NCBI GenBank assembly: GCA_036785325.1
Contig: JAXIVH010000033.1
Span: 2,426,010-2,490,009 of the forward strand
Origin: Urophycis tenuis
Taxonomy: Eukaryota > Chordata > Actinopteri > Gadiformes > Phycidae
Direction: 5' to 3'
Length of the DNA: 64,000 bases
Part shown: one piece after another, positions 20,316 through 31,689 of the stretch
Layout of the letters: each line of letters begins with the position of its first letter
How positions within the stretch are numbered: the stretch's first letter is position 1
The notes under the pieces: model-generated
What the model was told of the DNA's origin: nothing
Seen by the model: the letters and a program-made list of their open reading frames with translations, nothing else
Databases searched by the model: none
Program-made: the position numbers and the translations under genes

Positions 20316-21288
20316 TTATTTATGTAGGTTGGTAGGTATGTTTTGCAGTACAGTTTTATTATTGTTATTATTATTAATAATTAAACTTGGCACAAGCATG
20401 TCATACATCTGGACACATCTGTTTGCTCTGCCCCAACACATAACCAGGCTCCACTACCGGAGGGGACGAACCTTGAAACAATTATTTCACATCTTAAGGC
20501 TTTTCCCGATAAATCGGCAGAGTTTATACGGCAAATAAACAAAATAAATAAGATATTATTGGTCTTCTGATTCTATTATATCACCAATATCCGTATGCAC
20601 AGCAGTCGGAAGCTTCGTTAGCAAAGTTGCCACGTAACAAGAAAGTTGAAAATACAAAGTTGTATATCATGCTGGCGGGACGAGAAATGAAATCGTTTAC
20701 TGTTTTGTTTTTTATGGTATTGCATTTATGAGTATTAATAAAGTGTCCAAACCTTTTTCCCGAGTCAGTTGATGCGGTGAAAAAAAAGGCATCCACTCAA
20801 AGCGATAACCGCGCCTCCTCGGTCACGTGACCTACACTGTTCGGAAACAGTGTTCGGACCTGTTCGGACCTCGTTTGAAACTCTTTGATCTGAATGGTTC
20901 GGACCTGGTTAGGAGCTTGTTCGGAATTGTTCGGACCTCGTTCGGACCTTGTTCGGATCTTTTGTTATGTGTTAGGACCTCAGAGGCAGTGCAGAAACTG
21001 GAAGTTAAAGCATATGATTGGCTCGTTTGGCCCGCTCTCGTTAAAGATGAACTGAACTGAAATAATCAACATTGATAACTTGTTAGTTATTACCATAATT
21101 ACAAAAATGACACACAAAAAAACATATTTTAAAAAATCCATACATAGCTTTTTTAAGCATCACAAAAATTGTGTTTATTAGTATTAGAACGCCGCCATTT
21201 TCGGTGACGTCACGGGCATGGTGCGACCGTAGGTCATTGGAAGTTCTATAGGCAGAAGCTGCAGACCCGCGAACGTCTTCTACTGTCT

Positions 21289-21595
21289 ATGGTGGGAAAT
21301 AGCGATTTTCACATAACAGATTATGCGTTTGAGCCTGTGAGGGACATACCTATAGTGTCCGACTACCAAACAAAGCGGTGTAGCGCTGTCACGGCAAGAC
21401 ATGTTAGATGCACTTTGAGAGATACACCCCCGGATGAGCATCTAGATGCGAGGCGGATTCACGTGTCACGGTTTACTTTAGGTGGATGGATTGATGGATA
21501 TTGCACAGATGGATATGCACCGATCTTATTATGGAACTATTTCCATGAGTTGAACTCTCTCTGCATCATCGATCTGCTAGTCGGCGAACTTCATG
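21289..21595 (+). CDS. Unassigned ORF, possible first exon
   Basis: An open frame of about 102 codons from ATG 21289 to a good donor (CTTCATG then GTGAGT at 21596). The predicted peptide has folded-protein composition (CTDGYAPILLWNYFHELNSL) rather than repeat character. Upstream, near 21200, is a CRE-like GTGACGTCAC. No downstream exon was identified. It may be the first exon of a gene carried by the surrounding mobile block, or a relic. The family is not recognised. Confidence 0.35.
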
Positions 21596-21603
21596 GTGAG
21601 TAA

Positions 21604-22600
21604 ACATTTGTGGAACTTTCTGTTTACCGACCTGCCGTGGTTTAATTAGCAGCTACGAAACAGATCTGTGATATCGTCGGAGTCATACACTTCACATGGT
21701 TGGAGTGGTAGTTTGTTGAGATTGACACGAGACTACATGTTCCAAATGTTTAGCTGCTAACCGTTGCCCTAGGTTGGATCGTGTGGTCGCTAATTTGGTT
21801 TTGGACTCAATTGCCGCACAACCCATGTCACTCTGTTTGTCGGCGCTGTAAGCCTACACTGGTTGAGGATTTATTTGTGCGTGTATGTGAATATGTTAAG
21901 TGTTTTGTGTATGTGACCGGAACATCCAGCACTTTGCCTAGTAGACCAGTGTACTAGCTGGCATGCAGCTAAACGTCCCGCTCTGTTCTCCGCCTGAAGG
22001 GTTCGTTTCAGAGCCCTGTCTCTGCGACAGATAGCATCGGTGGTGTTGCTTCCAGAAGTTGGTCTATCGGTCTGCCCTGTATTATAGCTTGAAAATTAAA
22101 ATATGGACGGAATTGCCTCAGACAATTGCCTCACTATTGTTATTCTGTGGATTTGTCTTATTATTATTATTATTATTCCTTTTCCGGACGAATTTCGATT
22201 TGCTACTAGTCTACTACTACTACAACTCGGAAAGTTGTAGGACGAATGATATATCAAAACATGCGTCTTCACCGGGATCGGTGTGCTCGTAATTCATTAC
22301 TACAGCCGGGGGCAATACAGTATGATCCTCCTGTAGAGCTCGTTTGCTTTGCCGTAGCCATTTCAGCTTCAGGCTGATTACCTGCTATGGCTGCTAGTTA
22401 GCCACAGAGTAGCTTACCATTCCAGTGACATAGCTGATTGTTGAAATCCACAATGGCTGCGCCCATGTAACAAAAACAACACTTTCAACATACAATTTTA
22501 TTGTATGAAGGTTCAGCCATTTTAGTTATAGTACCAATGAGAAGGCAGACAATACATCTGTTATATCAACTAAACTTAAAATTTCAGTTCAGTTCCTCTT
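21604..22600. other. No gene seen
   Basis: Unique-looking sequence with short T-rich and ATT-repeat stretches (about 22160-22180). No supported gene. Confidence 0.4.
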
Positions 22601-22603
22601 CAC

Positions 22604-23226
22604 TTGTTAGGATTCTGTTAGGACTTTGTTAGGACTTTGTTAGGATTTGTTAGGACTTTGTTAGGATTTGTTAGGACTTTGTTAGGATTATGTTAGGACT
22701 TTGTTGGGATTTGTTAGGACTTTGTTAGGATTTGTTAGGACTTTGTTAGGACTTTGTTAGGATTTGTTAGGACTTTGTTAGGACTTTGTTAGGATTTGTT
22801 AGGACTTTGTTAGGATTTGTTAGGACTTTGTTAGGACTTTGTTAGGATTTGTTAGGATTTGTTAGGACTTTGTTAGGATTTGTTAGGACTTTGTTAGGAC
22901 TTTGTTAGGATTTGTTAGGACTTTGTTAGGACTTTGTTAGGACTTTGTTAGGACTTTGTTAGGATTTGTTAGGACTTTGTTAGGACTTTGTTTGGACTTT
23001 GTTTGGACTTTGTTTAGGATTTGTTAGGACTTTGTTAGGATTTGTTAGGACTTTGTTAGGACTTTGTTAGGACTTTGTTAGGACTTTGTTAGGATTTGTT
23101 AGGACTTTGTTAGGACTTTGTTAGGACTTTGTTAGGACTTTGTTAGGACTTCGTTTGGACTTCGTTTGGACTTCGTTAGGACTTTGTTAGGACTTTGTTT
23201 GGACTTTGTTAGGACTTTGTTTGGAC
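22604..23226. repeat. 11-bp tandem array GTTAGGACTTT
   Basis: About 620 bp of head-to-tail GTTAGGACTTT / GTTAGGATTT units, drifting to GTTTGGACTTC at the distal end. The unit matches the GTTCGGACCTT motif in the inverted ends at 17.5 and 20.9 kb at most positions, so the array is probably an expansion of the same element's subterminal motif. Confidence 0.9.
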
Positions 23227-23256
23227 TATAAATAAAATAAAACAAAACAAAACACC

Positions 23257-23378
23257 AAACATAAACCTTACTGCATTTCGTTGTCCCTGTACTTGTACTC
23301 TGCACAATGACAATAAAGTTGAATCTAATCTAATCTTATCTAAAAATGTCTGTATCTAACAGCACGTTGGTCAAGTTG
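23257..23378. repeat. Copy B of fam177b 3' direct repeat, split by LINE tail
   Basis: AAACATAAACCTT and TAACAGCACGTTGGTCAAGT match 16652-16706. The copy is interrupted at about 23270-23342 by a non-LTR tail (CTGCATTTCGTTGTCCCTG, ACAATGACAATAAAGTTG, then AATCT repeats) that also occurs at 32850-32930. Confidence 0.8.
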
Positions 23379-23544
23379 GATTTGAAAGTTTTAATTAAAT
23401 GCAATACAAAGTACTTTTTTTTCATTTGCGCAGTTAGTAATTATTAATTAGTGGATTATTTAGTTTTAACATTACATTATTATTACTAATTTATAACGCA
23501 CATTATGCAATATTAAATGCAACCGTTGAGTTGTTTAAATAGCG

Positions 23545-23559
23545 AAAAAAAAAAAAAAA
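23545..23559 (-). terminator. Pol III T-run terminator of tRNA-Ser
   Basis: Fifteen A on the plus strand form an oligo-T run seven bases after the tRNA 3' end on the minus strand, the standard RNA polymerase III stop. Confidence 0.85.
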
Positions 23560-23566
23560 CGCAATC

Positions 23567-23648
23567 CGACGAGGATGGGATTCGAACCCACGCGTGCAGA
23601 GCACAATGGATTAGCAGTCCATCGCCTTAACCACTCGGCCACCTCGTC
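23567..23648 (-). tRNA. tRNA-Ser-GCT: tRNA-Ser (GCT anticodon)
   Basis: The minus strand gives an 82-nt class II tRNA. The acceptor stem is GACGAGG with CCTCGTC and discriminator G. The A box is GTGGCCGAGTGG. The anticodon arm is GGACTGCTAATCC, with GCT reading AGC/AGU serine codons. A long variable arm is followed by B box GGTTCGAATCC in the T arm. No intron and no encoded CCA. The sequence agrees with the conserved vertebrate tRNA-Ser(GCT) and looks functional. Confidence 0.97.
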
Positions 23649-23649
23649 T

Positions 23650-24250
23650 GATACCGCGGTCCGGGACATGAACGTTTTATAAACCCATTAACATTCCCTG
23701 AACCCTCAAAACGTATTTAAACTTAAAATAAATATAAAATTAATAAAATTAAAATAAAACAGTCATATCAAATAAAAAAATCATATTTCACCCTAACTGT
23801 TCAATCTCTGACCTAAAGACTGAAACAAAGCCATTTGATGAGAGAGGGATTCGTAACTAACTCTACCATCCAACGCAGTGCAATGGAAAAACTGCGATGA
23901 AATTAAGTAATTGAATTGAAGTTATTCAACTCATTTTTGTGTAAACATAGTCAGATTTTTACAAATAGTCGGGTGGAATATTGACTTCATCCGAACGAAG
24001 TAGGGGAAACCGACGCAAGTGAAAGTGAATTCACTGACTCTATTGACCAGCAGGAGGCCTCATATCCTCTGGCGTTTGTACAATACAGCATCGTAATCAC
24101 ACTTCAGCATTCACGATGACCATGTTGATGTCTACCCTGAATCTACATCGACCTAAAAGCCCCAGAGCTTTCATCCTGTCCCTTTATTGCTGCTTATCAC
24201 TACAAGAGCTGCTGTGTTGTTTTCTGCCTCTCGGTGTGTTTAATGAGCAT
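23650..24250. other. AT-rich intergenic, no gene seen
   Basis: Sequence between the tRNA and the first meprin gene; only short A/T-rich stretches are visible. Confidence 0.4.
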
Positions 24251-24254
24251 CTCT

Positions 24255-24328
24255 TTATCTGAGCCATGTAATAAAGACGCCTCCTATCAGCAGGTTCAAG
24301 GATCCACACGTTTACGGCTGGTATAAAT
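24255..24328 (+). promoter_or_regulatory. Promoter of the first meprin gene
   Basis: TATAAAT at 24322-24328 lies about 57 bp before the ATG. Upstream are GTAATAAA at 24268-24275 (CDX-type, reverse of TTTATTAC) and TTATCT at 24255-24260 (GATA-type). CDX and GATA sites suit an intestinal protease. Site use is inference. Confidence 0.5.
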
Positions 24329-24384
24329 GTGGAGACGGCGTGGAGGTCTGCTGTGTTCCAGTGTACCTGCAGTCCCCACCAGAC

Positions 24385-27300
24385 ATGTTGATGAGGTTCC
24401 TGCTGCTGGGACTGGCGACCCTGGCCGTGAGTAACCATCAGACCCCTGTGTGGACCTCTTCGATGTGTAGATGTAGAAAGCTTGCTATAACTCACGTGCA
24501 TGAATATAACACTGGATGGTGAGGAGTAATCAGAGTCATTGCTTTCAGATTCCTGTGTTTCCTGATGTACACGGTAGGCACATTCTTCTCGTATATATGA
24601 ATATTTTGTTGTTGTCAACTGTTGAATCAGTTGACAAGTTGAATGGTCAGTTGAATGGTAAGTTATTTGCAGTGATACTGTATGTGTAGTACAGTAATGT
24701 ATGGTTGTAACGGAGTAACAACCATAAGTGTAAGAGTAAGTACATGTCAGCACCAGCAATACTCGCAATAATGACGGCAAGATGTTTCCAGAGGTCTACG
24801 AGAACCAAGAGGACACGGATCCTCTGTTGAATCTGGGTGAGTCACTGTACTGGGAGACAACCAGTCTGCTGCTACCTACAGGAACCACTTTGTGCGTTCA
24901 TGTGAGATTCATGTTCATGAGACTTCACACGCCATGTTGTCCTCTGATATTATGAATCACTTCATGTGTCCGGCTACAGGTTCAGATGTCAACTTAATCG
25001 AGGGAGATATCTACCTCCCGGTCAGTCAGAGTCTTTACTTGCTGCATTATTAAAACATAACCCTCACCTCACATGAATGTGAATACATGAACATTGGTTC
25101 CTACAGGAAGGTCGGAATGCGCTGATCAACACACGCTTCAGGTGGAAGTTTCCTATCCCCTACATCCTCGGAGATGACCTGGGTGCGTCCTAACCTCTAA
25201 CCCTTAACTCTTAACCTCTAACCCTTAACCCTACCCTTAACCCTTAACCTCTAACCTCTAACCCCTAACCTCTAACTTCTAACCCTCAACCCTACCTCTA
25301 ACCTGTTACCCTTAACCCTACCTCTAACCTGTTACCCTTAACCCTACCTCTAACCTGTTACCCTTAACCCTACCTCTAACCTGTTACCCTTAACCCTACC
25401 TCTAACCTGTTACCCTTAACCCTACCTCTAACCCATGACCCTTCCCTCTAAAGCCTAGTTTATACTTCTGCGTAAAGTGACGGACGACGGATACGGAGAG
25501 CCCTCTCCGTCGACGGAGAGCCCGACGGAGAGCCTCTCCGTCGTCTCCGTCGGCCTGAAATATTTTTTAAGTATCCGTCACTCCGTCTACGTACAACGGA
25601 GACCGCAAGGGCTGTGATTGGTCCTCTAAACACGTCATTTACATATGAATGACTCACAATGAATCACATTCTATCGCTATCGACTTCTATCACAACGTAA
25701 ACACTGGCCGCGCCGCCGCGCCATTTATATATATACGCTTTATACGCTATATATACGCTACATATATACGCTTTACTATATGGACGCATAAAGCTCCAAA
25801 ATGCAAGCCGACCTACTTGAACTTGTGAAACTTAAAAGAGACGGTGGCAAATTGCAAGTTTGTGTACGGTTTTTACTTTTAAAAGCATTTCATTTATAAC
25901 GTATCCCCTTTTCTATTTAATAATTGATCCCCTCTGAACTATTTTTCCCTTTTGTACTTCTTTGCTTGAATGTCATGGCCAGTCTTGCGTAGCGACCCAT
26001 ACTGGTCAAGCCGGAATTTGCATTACGTATCCGTCACCACGACGGAGAAGTATGAGGGCTCGAGGGGTGTCCGTAGCTACGCAGACGGATGACGGATTAC
26101 GCAGTCGGAGAAGTATAAACTAGGCTTAACTGTAAGCATTGAGCAGTAAAAGGTTCTCCAGCTAATCCTTCTCCTGGCTCCTCAGACCTGAATGCGAAGG
26201 GCTGTGTCCACCAGGCCTTCGAGATGTACCGCCTCAAGTCCTGCGTGGACTTCAAGCCCTACGAGGGAGAGAAGACCTACATCAAGTTTGTGAAGAAAGG
26301 CGGGCAAGTGCATTTCACTTCTTCATGACTTCATTATGTACATATGCACAGCCAGAACTAGCGGAAAGGCTGGAACTAGGGCCTGTGGATGCCAGACACC
26401 AGCCAAGGGACCAGGGAATAGGGAAGTGTTGACCTCACCTCAGAGCCTTAAGGCAGATCCACGGCGGACTGGGCACTCTTGTGGAGCCGGTCAGTGGGGA
26501 AGAGGATGGTTCCCCGTCTGACTCCTCTGCTCCGCTGCAGCCGCTGAGCGCCATGTTTAGTGAGCACTGGGAGGGTTATCTTCCCTTCTTAATGCCCAAT
26601 GCTAGCATCAAGGCATTCCTTGCACATGGTTTGCTTTCTGACGTTGTGACAGAGAAGGTAACCTTTGAAAACACGCCCTGTGTTGATGTGTTGCTGATGG
26701 TGTCGCCAGGGGTCCTCCTGACTCGGACGCCTAAACAACTGCTGGGTTTCTGGTGTCCGACCAGGTGCTTCTCCAGCGTTGGGGACCAGCAGAATGGACA
26801 GATCCTGTCCTTGGGGCCGGGCTGCGACCACAAGGCGGTGATTGAACACGAGCTGCTGCACGCCCTGGGCTTCTACCACGAGCAGTCTCGGACCGACCGC
26901 GACGACTACGTAGACATCTGGCTGGACCAGGTCACCCCAGGTCTCTACTCCTCTCTGGCTCTGGCTGTCCTCTGACGTGGTGGTCTCAGAGGAGCGGTAA
27001 CCCGTAGCGAGCTTGGGTCATCACCGTCGTACTGACCAACGCTTCCCCTCACAGGAATGGAACACAACTTCAACAAGTACAACGATGACTTCATCACAGA
27101 CCAGAACACCGCCTACGACTACGAGTCCATCATGCACTACCGGCCCTTCTCCTTCAACAAGAACGCCTCGGTCCCCACCGTCACCACCAAGATCCCGGTC
27201 TTCTACAACATCATTGGCCAGTATCTGGACTTCAGCCGCCTGGACACCCTGAGGCTCAATCGCATGTACAACTGCTGTGAGTAGAAGCTCTAGAGACCAG

Positions 27301-30300
27301 AGCTCTGTAAAGCTCTACAGACAGAGATGTGTAAAGCTCTAGAGACCAGAGCTCTGTAAAGCTCTACAGACCAGAGATGTGTAAAGCTCTACACACCAGA
27401 GATGTGTAAAGCTCTACACACCAGAGATGTGTAAAGCTCTAGAGACCAGAGCTCTGTAAAGCTCTAGAGACCAGAGATGTGTAAAGCTCTACACACCAGA
27501 GACTTGTAAAGCTCTGGAGACCACAGATGTGTAAAGCTCTAGAGACCAGAGCTCTGTAAAGCTCTAGAGACCAGAGATGTGTAAAGCTCTGGAGACCACA
27601 GATGTGTAAAGCTCTAGAGACCAGAGATGTGTAAAGCTCTAGAGACCAGAGATGTGTAAAGCTCTGGAGACCACAGATGTGTAAAGCTCTAGAGACCAGA
27701 GATGTGTAAAGCTCTGGAGACCACAGATGTGTAAAGCTCTAGAGACCAGAGATCTGTAAAGCTATAGATATGCCGATGGTAAAGTGGAGGCCCTTTGGTT
27801 AGTCTTCACTAGTTGCCTCATCTCACCAGAATACTGCCTACTGTTAATAAAGCTGGACAGGACTGCCAGTCACTGAGTCACCCATCTTCCGGAGGAGACT
27901 CAAGACCCACTTGTTCAGAGTTCACCTGCATAACTCTGAACAAGAACCCTGCCTGAACCCTGCAGAACCCTACCCTCATGCTCTTATTAGTTGTACGTCC
28001 TGGCACTTTAATTGCTCTTTGTAATTTGGCACTTTAATTGCTCTTTGTAATTTGGCACTTTAATAACTCTTTGTAATTTGGCACTTTGATCGCTCTTTGT
28101 AACTTGGCACTTAGTCAGAGATGTTGTATACTAGCAATAGTTAACCTAGCAATTGAAATGCTTGACACTTGTTCTGGTGACATTCTTACTGTATTAGCAG
28201 CAATGAAATGTTTCACCTTCTTATGACAAATGTACTCTTTGTAAGTTGCTTTGGATAAAAGCGTCTGCTAAATGTCCTAAATGTAAAAAAAAAATGTAAA
28301 GCATCACACACCAGAATATGGTTACATTATTATTCCATTCCTCACAACCAATAAGCGGACCCCATTTCTCTCTATGTCCCGCCCCCCAGCCGGCCCCCTC
28401 ACCCTACTGGACCAGTGTGCCTTCGAGTCGGACAGTGTGTGCGGGATGATCCAGAGCTCCACGGACGATGGGGACTGGGTCCACACTGAGAGCCGCCCGG
28501 GGGCGGAGGACCACACCCTGCTGGGTCGCTGCCGAGGTGTGGACCCCATGGTTCTCCTGCTGCTCCCACTGTCCAGCTACGCTACAATACTTCACTAGCT
28601 AACCAAGACTATGCAACTAAACCAGTTATAACCAACACCACTAAGCTACACCACATCTGTAACTGCTGTAACCTACTAAACTTAATCAGTTAACTCACCT
28701 GAGCTGATCAGGTGATGTATGATGTCATCAGTTGATGTTTGATGTCATCATGACCTCACGATCTGCTGTGTCTCCAGACGCCGGTCACTTCATGCACTTC
28801 GACACGTCCTCCGGACCCCCGCAGGCCTCGGCTCTGCTGGAGTCCAGGACCCTCTACCCCCGCAGGACCGGCCAGTGTCTGCAGTTCTTCTACAAGATGA
28901 CTGGGGACCCCCAGGATCGCCTGGTGGTCTGGCTAAAGATGGATGACGGCACAGGCGCTGTCCGCAAGATGAGGAAGGTCCACACCTTCCATGGTACAGA
29001 CCCTCTGGGGCTGAGGAAGTCCTTTCAGGAGGTCGGATTATTCACAGGCCTGGGAATGGGTGGCAGGAGATTGCTGGCTTTTAAGATATAGCTATCTGAT
29101 GATTCATTTGTTCTGATGAACACATTTCAATGGTTTGAAAGGTCCTGTATCTACAGACAGACTGCCTAATGATTCGTAGCCATGAGGGAACTACTAATCA
29201 CATAAGGGTTGAGTGGTAATAGGTTAGTGTTCAGGTTCAGGGTGGAGGCAGCCTGGGCGCAGTGTTTCGGGGCAGATGGTCAGCTGTTCTCCATGCTGTG
29301 TCCTCCAGCTGACTCCGACCACTCCTGGAAGATCGCTCACGTTCCCGTGGCGTCGGCGGTGAAGTTCCGCTACGCGCTGCAGGCGGTGCGGGGCGGCTCC
29401 ACGCCGGCCGCCGCCGCCACCGCCGGCGGCGTCTTCATCGATGACGTCACGCTGACGGAGACCCGCTGCCCGGCAGCCGTGTGGCGGATCCAGAACTTCT
29501 CCCAGATCATGGAGTCGGCCGACGCCATCAACAGCCCGCCCTTCTACAGCGCCGAGGGATACGCCTTCGGCGTGCAGGTCAGGCCACGCTCTGGTTACCG
29601 CGACTACACGGGCGACTACACCGGGCTGTACTTCCACCTGCTCAGCGGCCAGAACGACGTGGTGATGGACTGGCCGGCCGTCAACAGGCAGGCCACCCTG
29701 GTTGTGATGGACCAGGACCCTGATGTCTCCATGAGGATGTCCACGGCCCGCAGCCTCACCACTGATCTGACCACCAGTAAGTCCCCGTGATGCAGGGCCA
29801 ACCCTGGTGTGTGTTTATCTGTTGACTCTAATTGTGAGGACCACTTAGTCCCTACAAGGCTGGTAGAATCATGATGTGACTCGATAACTGTCGATAATAC
29901 TTGCAATGGGATGTTTTTAGAAGATGCTTTAATGCAGTACTCATGGGATATTGGTCGATCATGGACTATAAAGGTTTTAGAGGGTTGGAGGACACCTGGA
30001 GGAAAGCTTCTGCTGAATAACTAAAGGAAAGCGCCACCGTTTGTCCATACTGAACTACGTTCTTCCCTGATCTTAGATGAGTTGATACATACCTCTCTCG
30101 CCTTCGTGCGTGCACTTGATCGCTCTGGCGCATAGCGCTACTTCGATAGCATGTAGCTTGGCCCAGTATATTCCTTAGGATCCAAACGGGGTGAAGTTAG
30201 AAGTGACCAAGCACTTCCACGTTTTCCCTATTTAAATACGGTTACATGAATAGTTACACAACCCAAGTATGGTTACAAAAAATCAAACATGGCAATTTTC

Positions 30301-30711
30301 TAAGCAGATAAAAAAGGATAACTATAATGTAAGGCGAAATAACACCTGGGAGCACTTTGACGTCGGCACATGCTATCGAAGTAGCGCTGCGCACTAGAGC
30401 GATCGAGTGCACGCACGAAAGTGAGAGATGTATGCATCAACTCATCTAAGATCAGGGAAGAATGTAGTTCAGTATGGACAAACGGTGGCGTTTTGCTTTA
30501 AGAAAATGCAAATCATGCTCTAGAGCAGTGAACGTCAACTGGCGGCCCGCGGGTCACATCCGTTCCGCCAGAGCTTTCCATCCGGCCCACAGAATATTTC
30601 TGAATTCAGGAATAGCCTAGGAAGAGGAAAAAGGAATGCTAAAATATCGCTTTCGCCCCCTAGTGCCTTGCTGCCGTACATGTAATGTGAGTCTGTTAAC
30701 ACTGACAAAGG

Positions 30712-30757
<46 letters not shown>

Positions 30758-31533
30758 ATTAATTTATTTTATTTTACGAAAGCATCTGGCCCTCACAATG
30801 TCTGCCGAGAAAAATTCTGGCCCTCGGACAAATGTAGATGATGACCCCTGCTCTAGAGAGAGATCTCTGGTGAACATGTCTCCCAGGGAGCATAAAGGGA
30901 CCCTCAAGAGCAGAGAAGAGTCGCTTGACTTTCAGACATCGTGAATCCACAGCAGAGTTGCAACACCTCAGATCAGGAGGCCACAGTGACCCCCCTGCTG
31001 TTGGTGTGCTTCTCCTCCCAGTGGCAGATGGGAGGCTGATGTGGGACGACCCGTCCAAGGTGGGCACACTGGACCCGTCCTGCGGCTGCTACCGCGGGGA
31101 GTCCTGGGGCTGGAGGAACTTTGTCAAACACTTCGACCTGCGGAGACGCAACTACCTGAAGAATGATGACCTCATCATCTTGGTCGACTTTGAGGGTGCG
31201 TGGCCTGTGGATGTGGTCTGACAGGATAGGACAGACAGGTAGCACACAGTAGCAGACAGACGGGTAGGTGGAAGAAATGTAGGAGACGGACAGGTAGAGA
31301 GACAGACAAGTGCATACATGTAGCAGACAGACAGGTGGGAGAGGGGTACTATACTGACAGGTAGGAGAGAGACAGGTAGGAGAGTGGGCAGACAGACAGC
31401 TTACAGATATGTTAGAAGCACTCTGAGGCATAGGTTCTTTTGCATTCATGTGTGGACGGAGAGATGTGTTGTCTCTGCAGATATAACGGCCCTGGTGAAA
31501 ACTGAAGTCCCGATCCAACCCAGCCCAGTCTAG
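24385..31533 (+). CDS. mep1a-like: Meprin-alpha-like astacin protease, no EGF/TM
   Basis: Thirteen exons: 24385-24426, 24549-24573, 24792-24836, 24980-25020, 25107-25182, 26186-26303, 26765-26940, 27055-27276, 28390-28536, 28778-28993, 29309-29776, 31022-31195, 31481-31533. Phases agree; 600 aa. Order: signal peptide (MLMRFLLLGLATLA), propeptide with the EGD aspartate-switch, astacin domain with zinc site HELLHALGFYHE at 144-155 and Met-turn SIMHY at 199-203, MAM domain (LLDQCAFESDSVCGMI onward), MATH domain (RIQNFSQI, LKNDDLIILVDFE). The last exon adds only about 17 residues and a stop, with no EGF module, membrane segment or tail, so the product should be secreted. Intron 6 appears to start with GC (GGCGG then GCAAGT at 26304). 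Poly(A) signal AATAAA at 31677-31682. It is the tandem partner of the gene at 37324. Confidence 0.92.
25192..25447. repeat. Telomere-like CTAACC repeats, intron 5
   Basis: Variants of CCCTTAACC, CCTCTAACC and ACCTGTTACC begin about 8 bp after the exon 5 donor. They form a regular 28-bp higher-order repeat in the second half. Confidence 0.88.
25452..26126. mobile_element. PIF/Harbinger-type MITE
   Basis: Terminal inverted repeats AGCCTAGTTTATACTTCT and its complement (AGAAGTATAAACTAGGCT) bound 675 bp, flanked by TAA at 25449-25451 and 26127-26129, the 3-bp duplication of this superfamily. Internal CTCCGTC-rich subrepeats occur at both ends. There is no intact transposase. It lies in intron 5 of the first meprin gene. 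Confidence 0.85.
27283..27760. repeat. 25-bp minisatellite starting at the exon 8 donor
   Basis: About 19 units with core GTAAAGCTCTAGAGACCAGA. The donor itself (GTGAGTAGAAGCTCTAGAGACC from 27277) aligns with the unit, so the first unit includes the real 5' splice site and later ones carry GTGTAAAG in its place. Confidence 0.9.
27868..28287 (+). mobile_element. 5'-truncated L2-type LINE, intron 8
   Basis: It begins inside the conserved C-terminal coding stretch (CTTCCGGAGGAGACTCAAGA) and continues through TTTGGCACTTTAAT repeats to the tail GGATAAAAGCGTCTGCTAAA. The same family occurs at 59262-60262. Confidence 0.8.
30022..30500. mobile_element. Fold-back MITE with about 135-bp inverted arms
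   Basis: The left arm (about 30022-30158) and right arm (about 30362-30500) are reverse complements, e.g. CGCCACCGTTTGTCCATACT and AGTATGGACAAACGGTGGCG. A unique AT-rich centre separates them. No clear target duplication, so the superfamily is not assigned. It lies in intron 11 of the first meprin gene. Confidence 0.82.
30536..30850. mobile_element. hAT-type MITE with 8-bp target duplication
   Basis: 315 bp bounded by CAGTGAACGTCAACTGGCGG and, inverted, CAGGGGTCATCATCTACA. The flanking CTCTAGAG at 30528-30535 and 30851-30858 fits the hAT nTnnnnAn rule. A (TA)n run lies inside (about 30713-30752). No coding sequence. Confidence 0.88.
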
Positions 31534-31689
31534 GAGGTCATGCAGGTAAAACCAAGTCACAGATATACACACACACATCTGGCTGTGCCTGTTGTGTGTA
31601 ATTTATTCTGCTGTTTTTTTAACCAGATACCAGAGCTGTTTCTGTGGCCTGAAGACCAAGGACACAATCAATAATCAATAAAGATAGCA

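Larger units (their letters stand above)
17400..21060. mobile_element. Candidate DNA transposon with long inverted ends
   Basis: About 150 bp near 17500-17640 is the reverse complement of about 20865-21020. Shared blocks include AACTTCCAGTTTCTG, GAGGTCCTAACACA, GATCCGAACAAGGTCCGAAC and TAACCAGGTCCGAAC. Both arms hold several copies of an 11-bp motif (GTTCGGACCTT and variants). The interior has a broken minus-strand ORF, a hAT-like end and microsatellites. Exact ends and target duplication are not defined. The family is not recognised. Confidence 0.6.

Noticed and set aside
25192..25447. Interstitial telomere or chromosome end
   Set aside because: Units are mixed variants (CTCTAACC, CCTTAACC, GTTACCC) without runs of TTAGGG, and the tract sits in a meprin intron.
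29224..29637. 137-codon minus-strand ORF over the meprin MATH exon
   Set aside because: GC-rich shadow of exon 11 of the first meprin gene.
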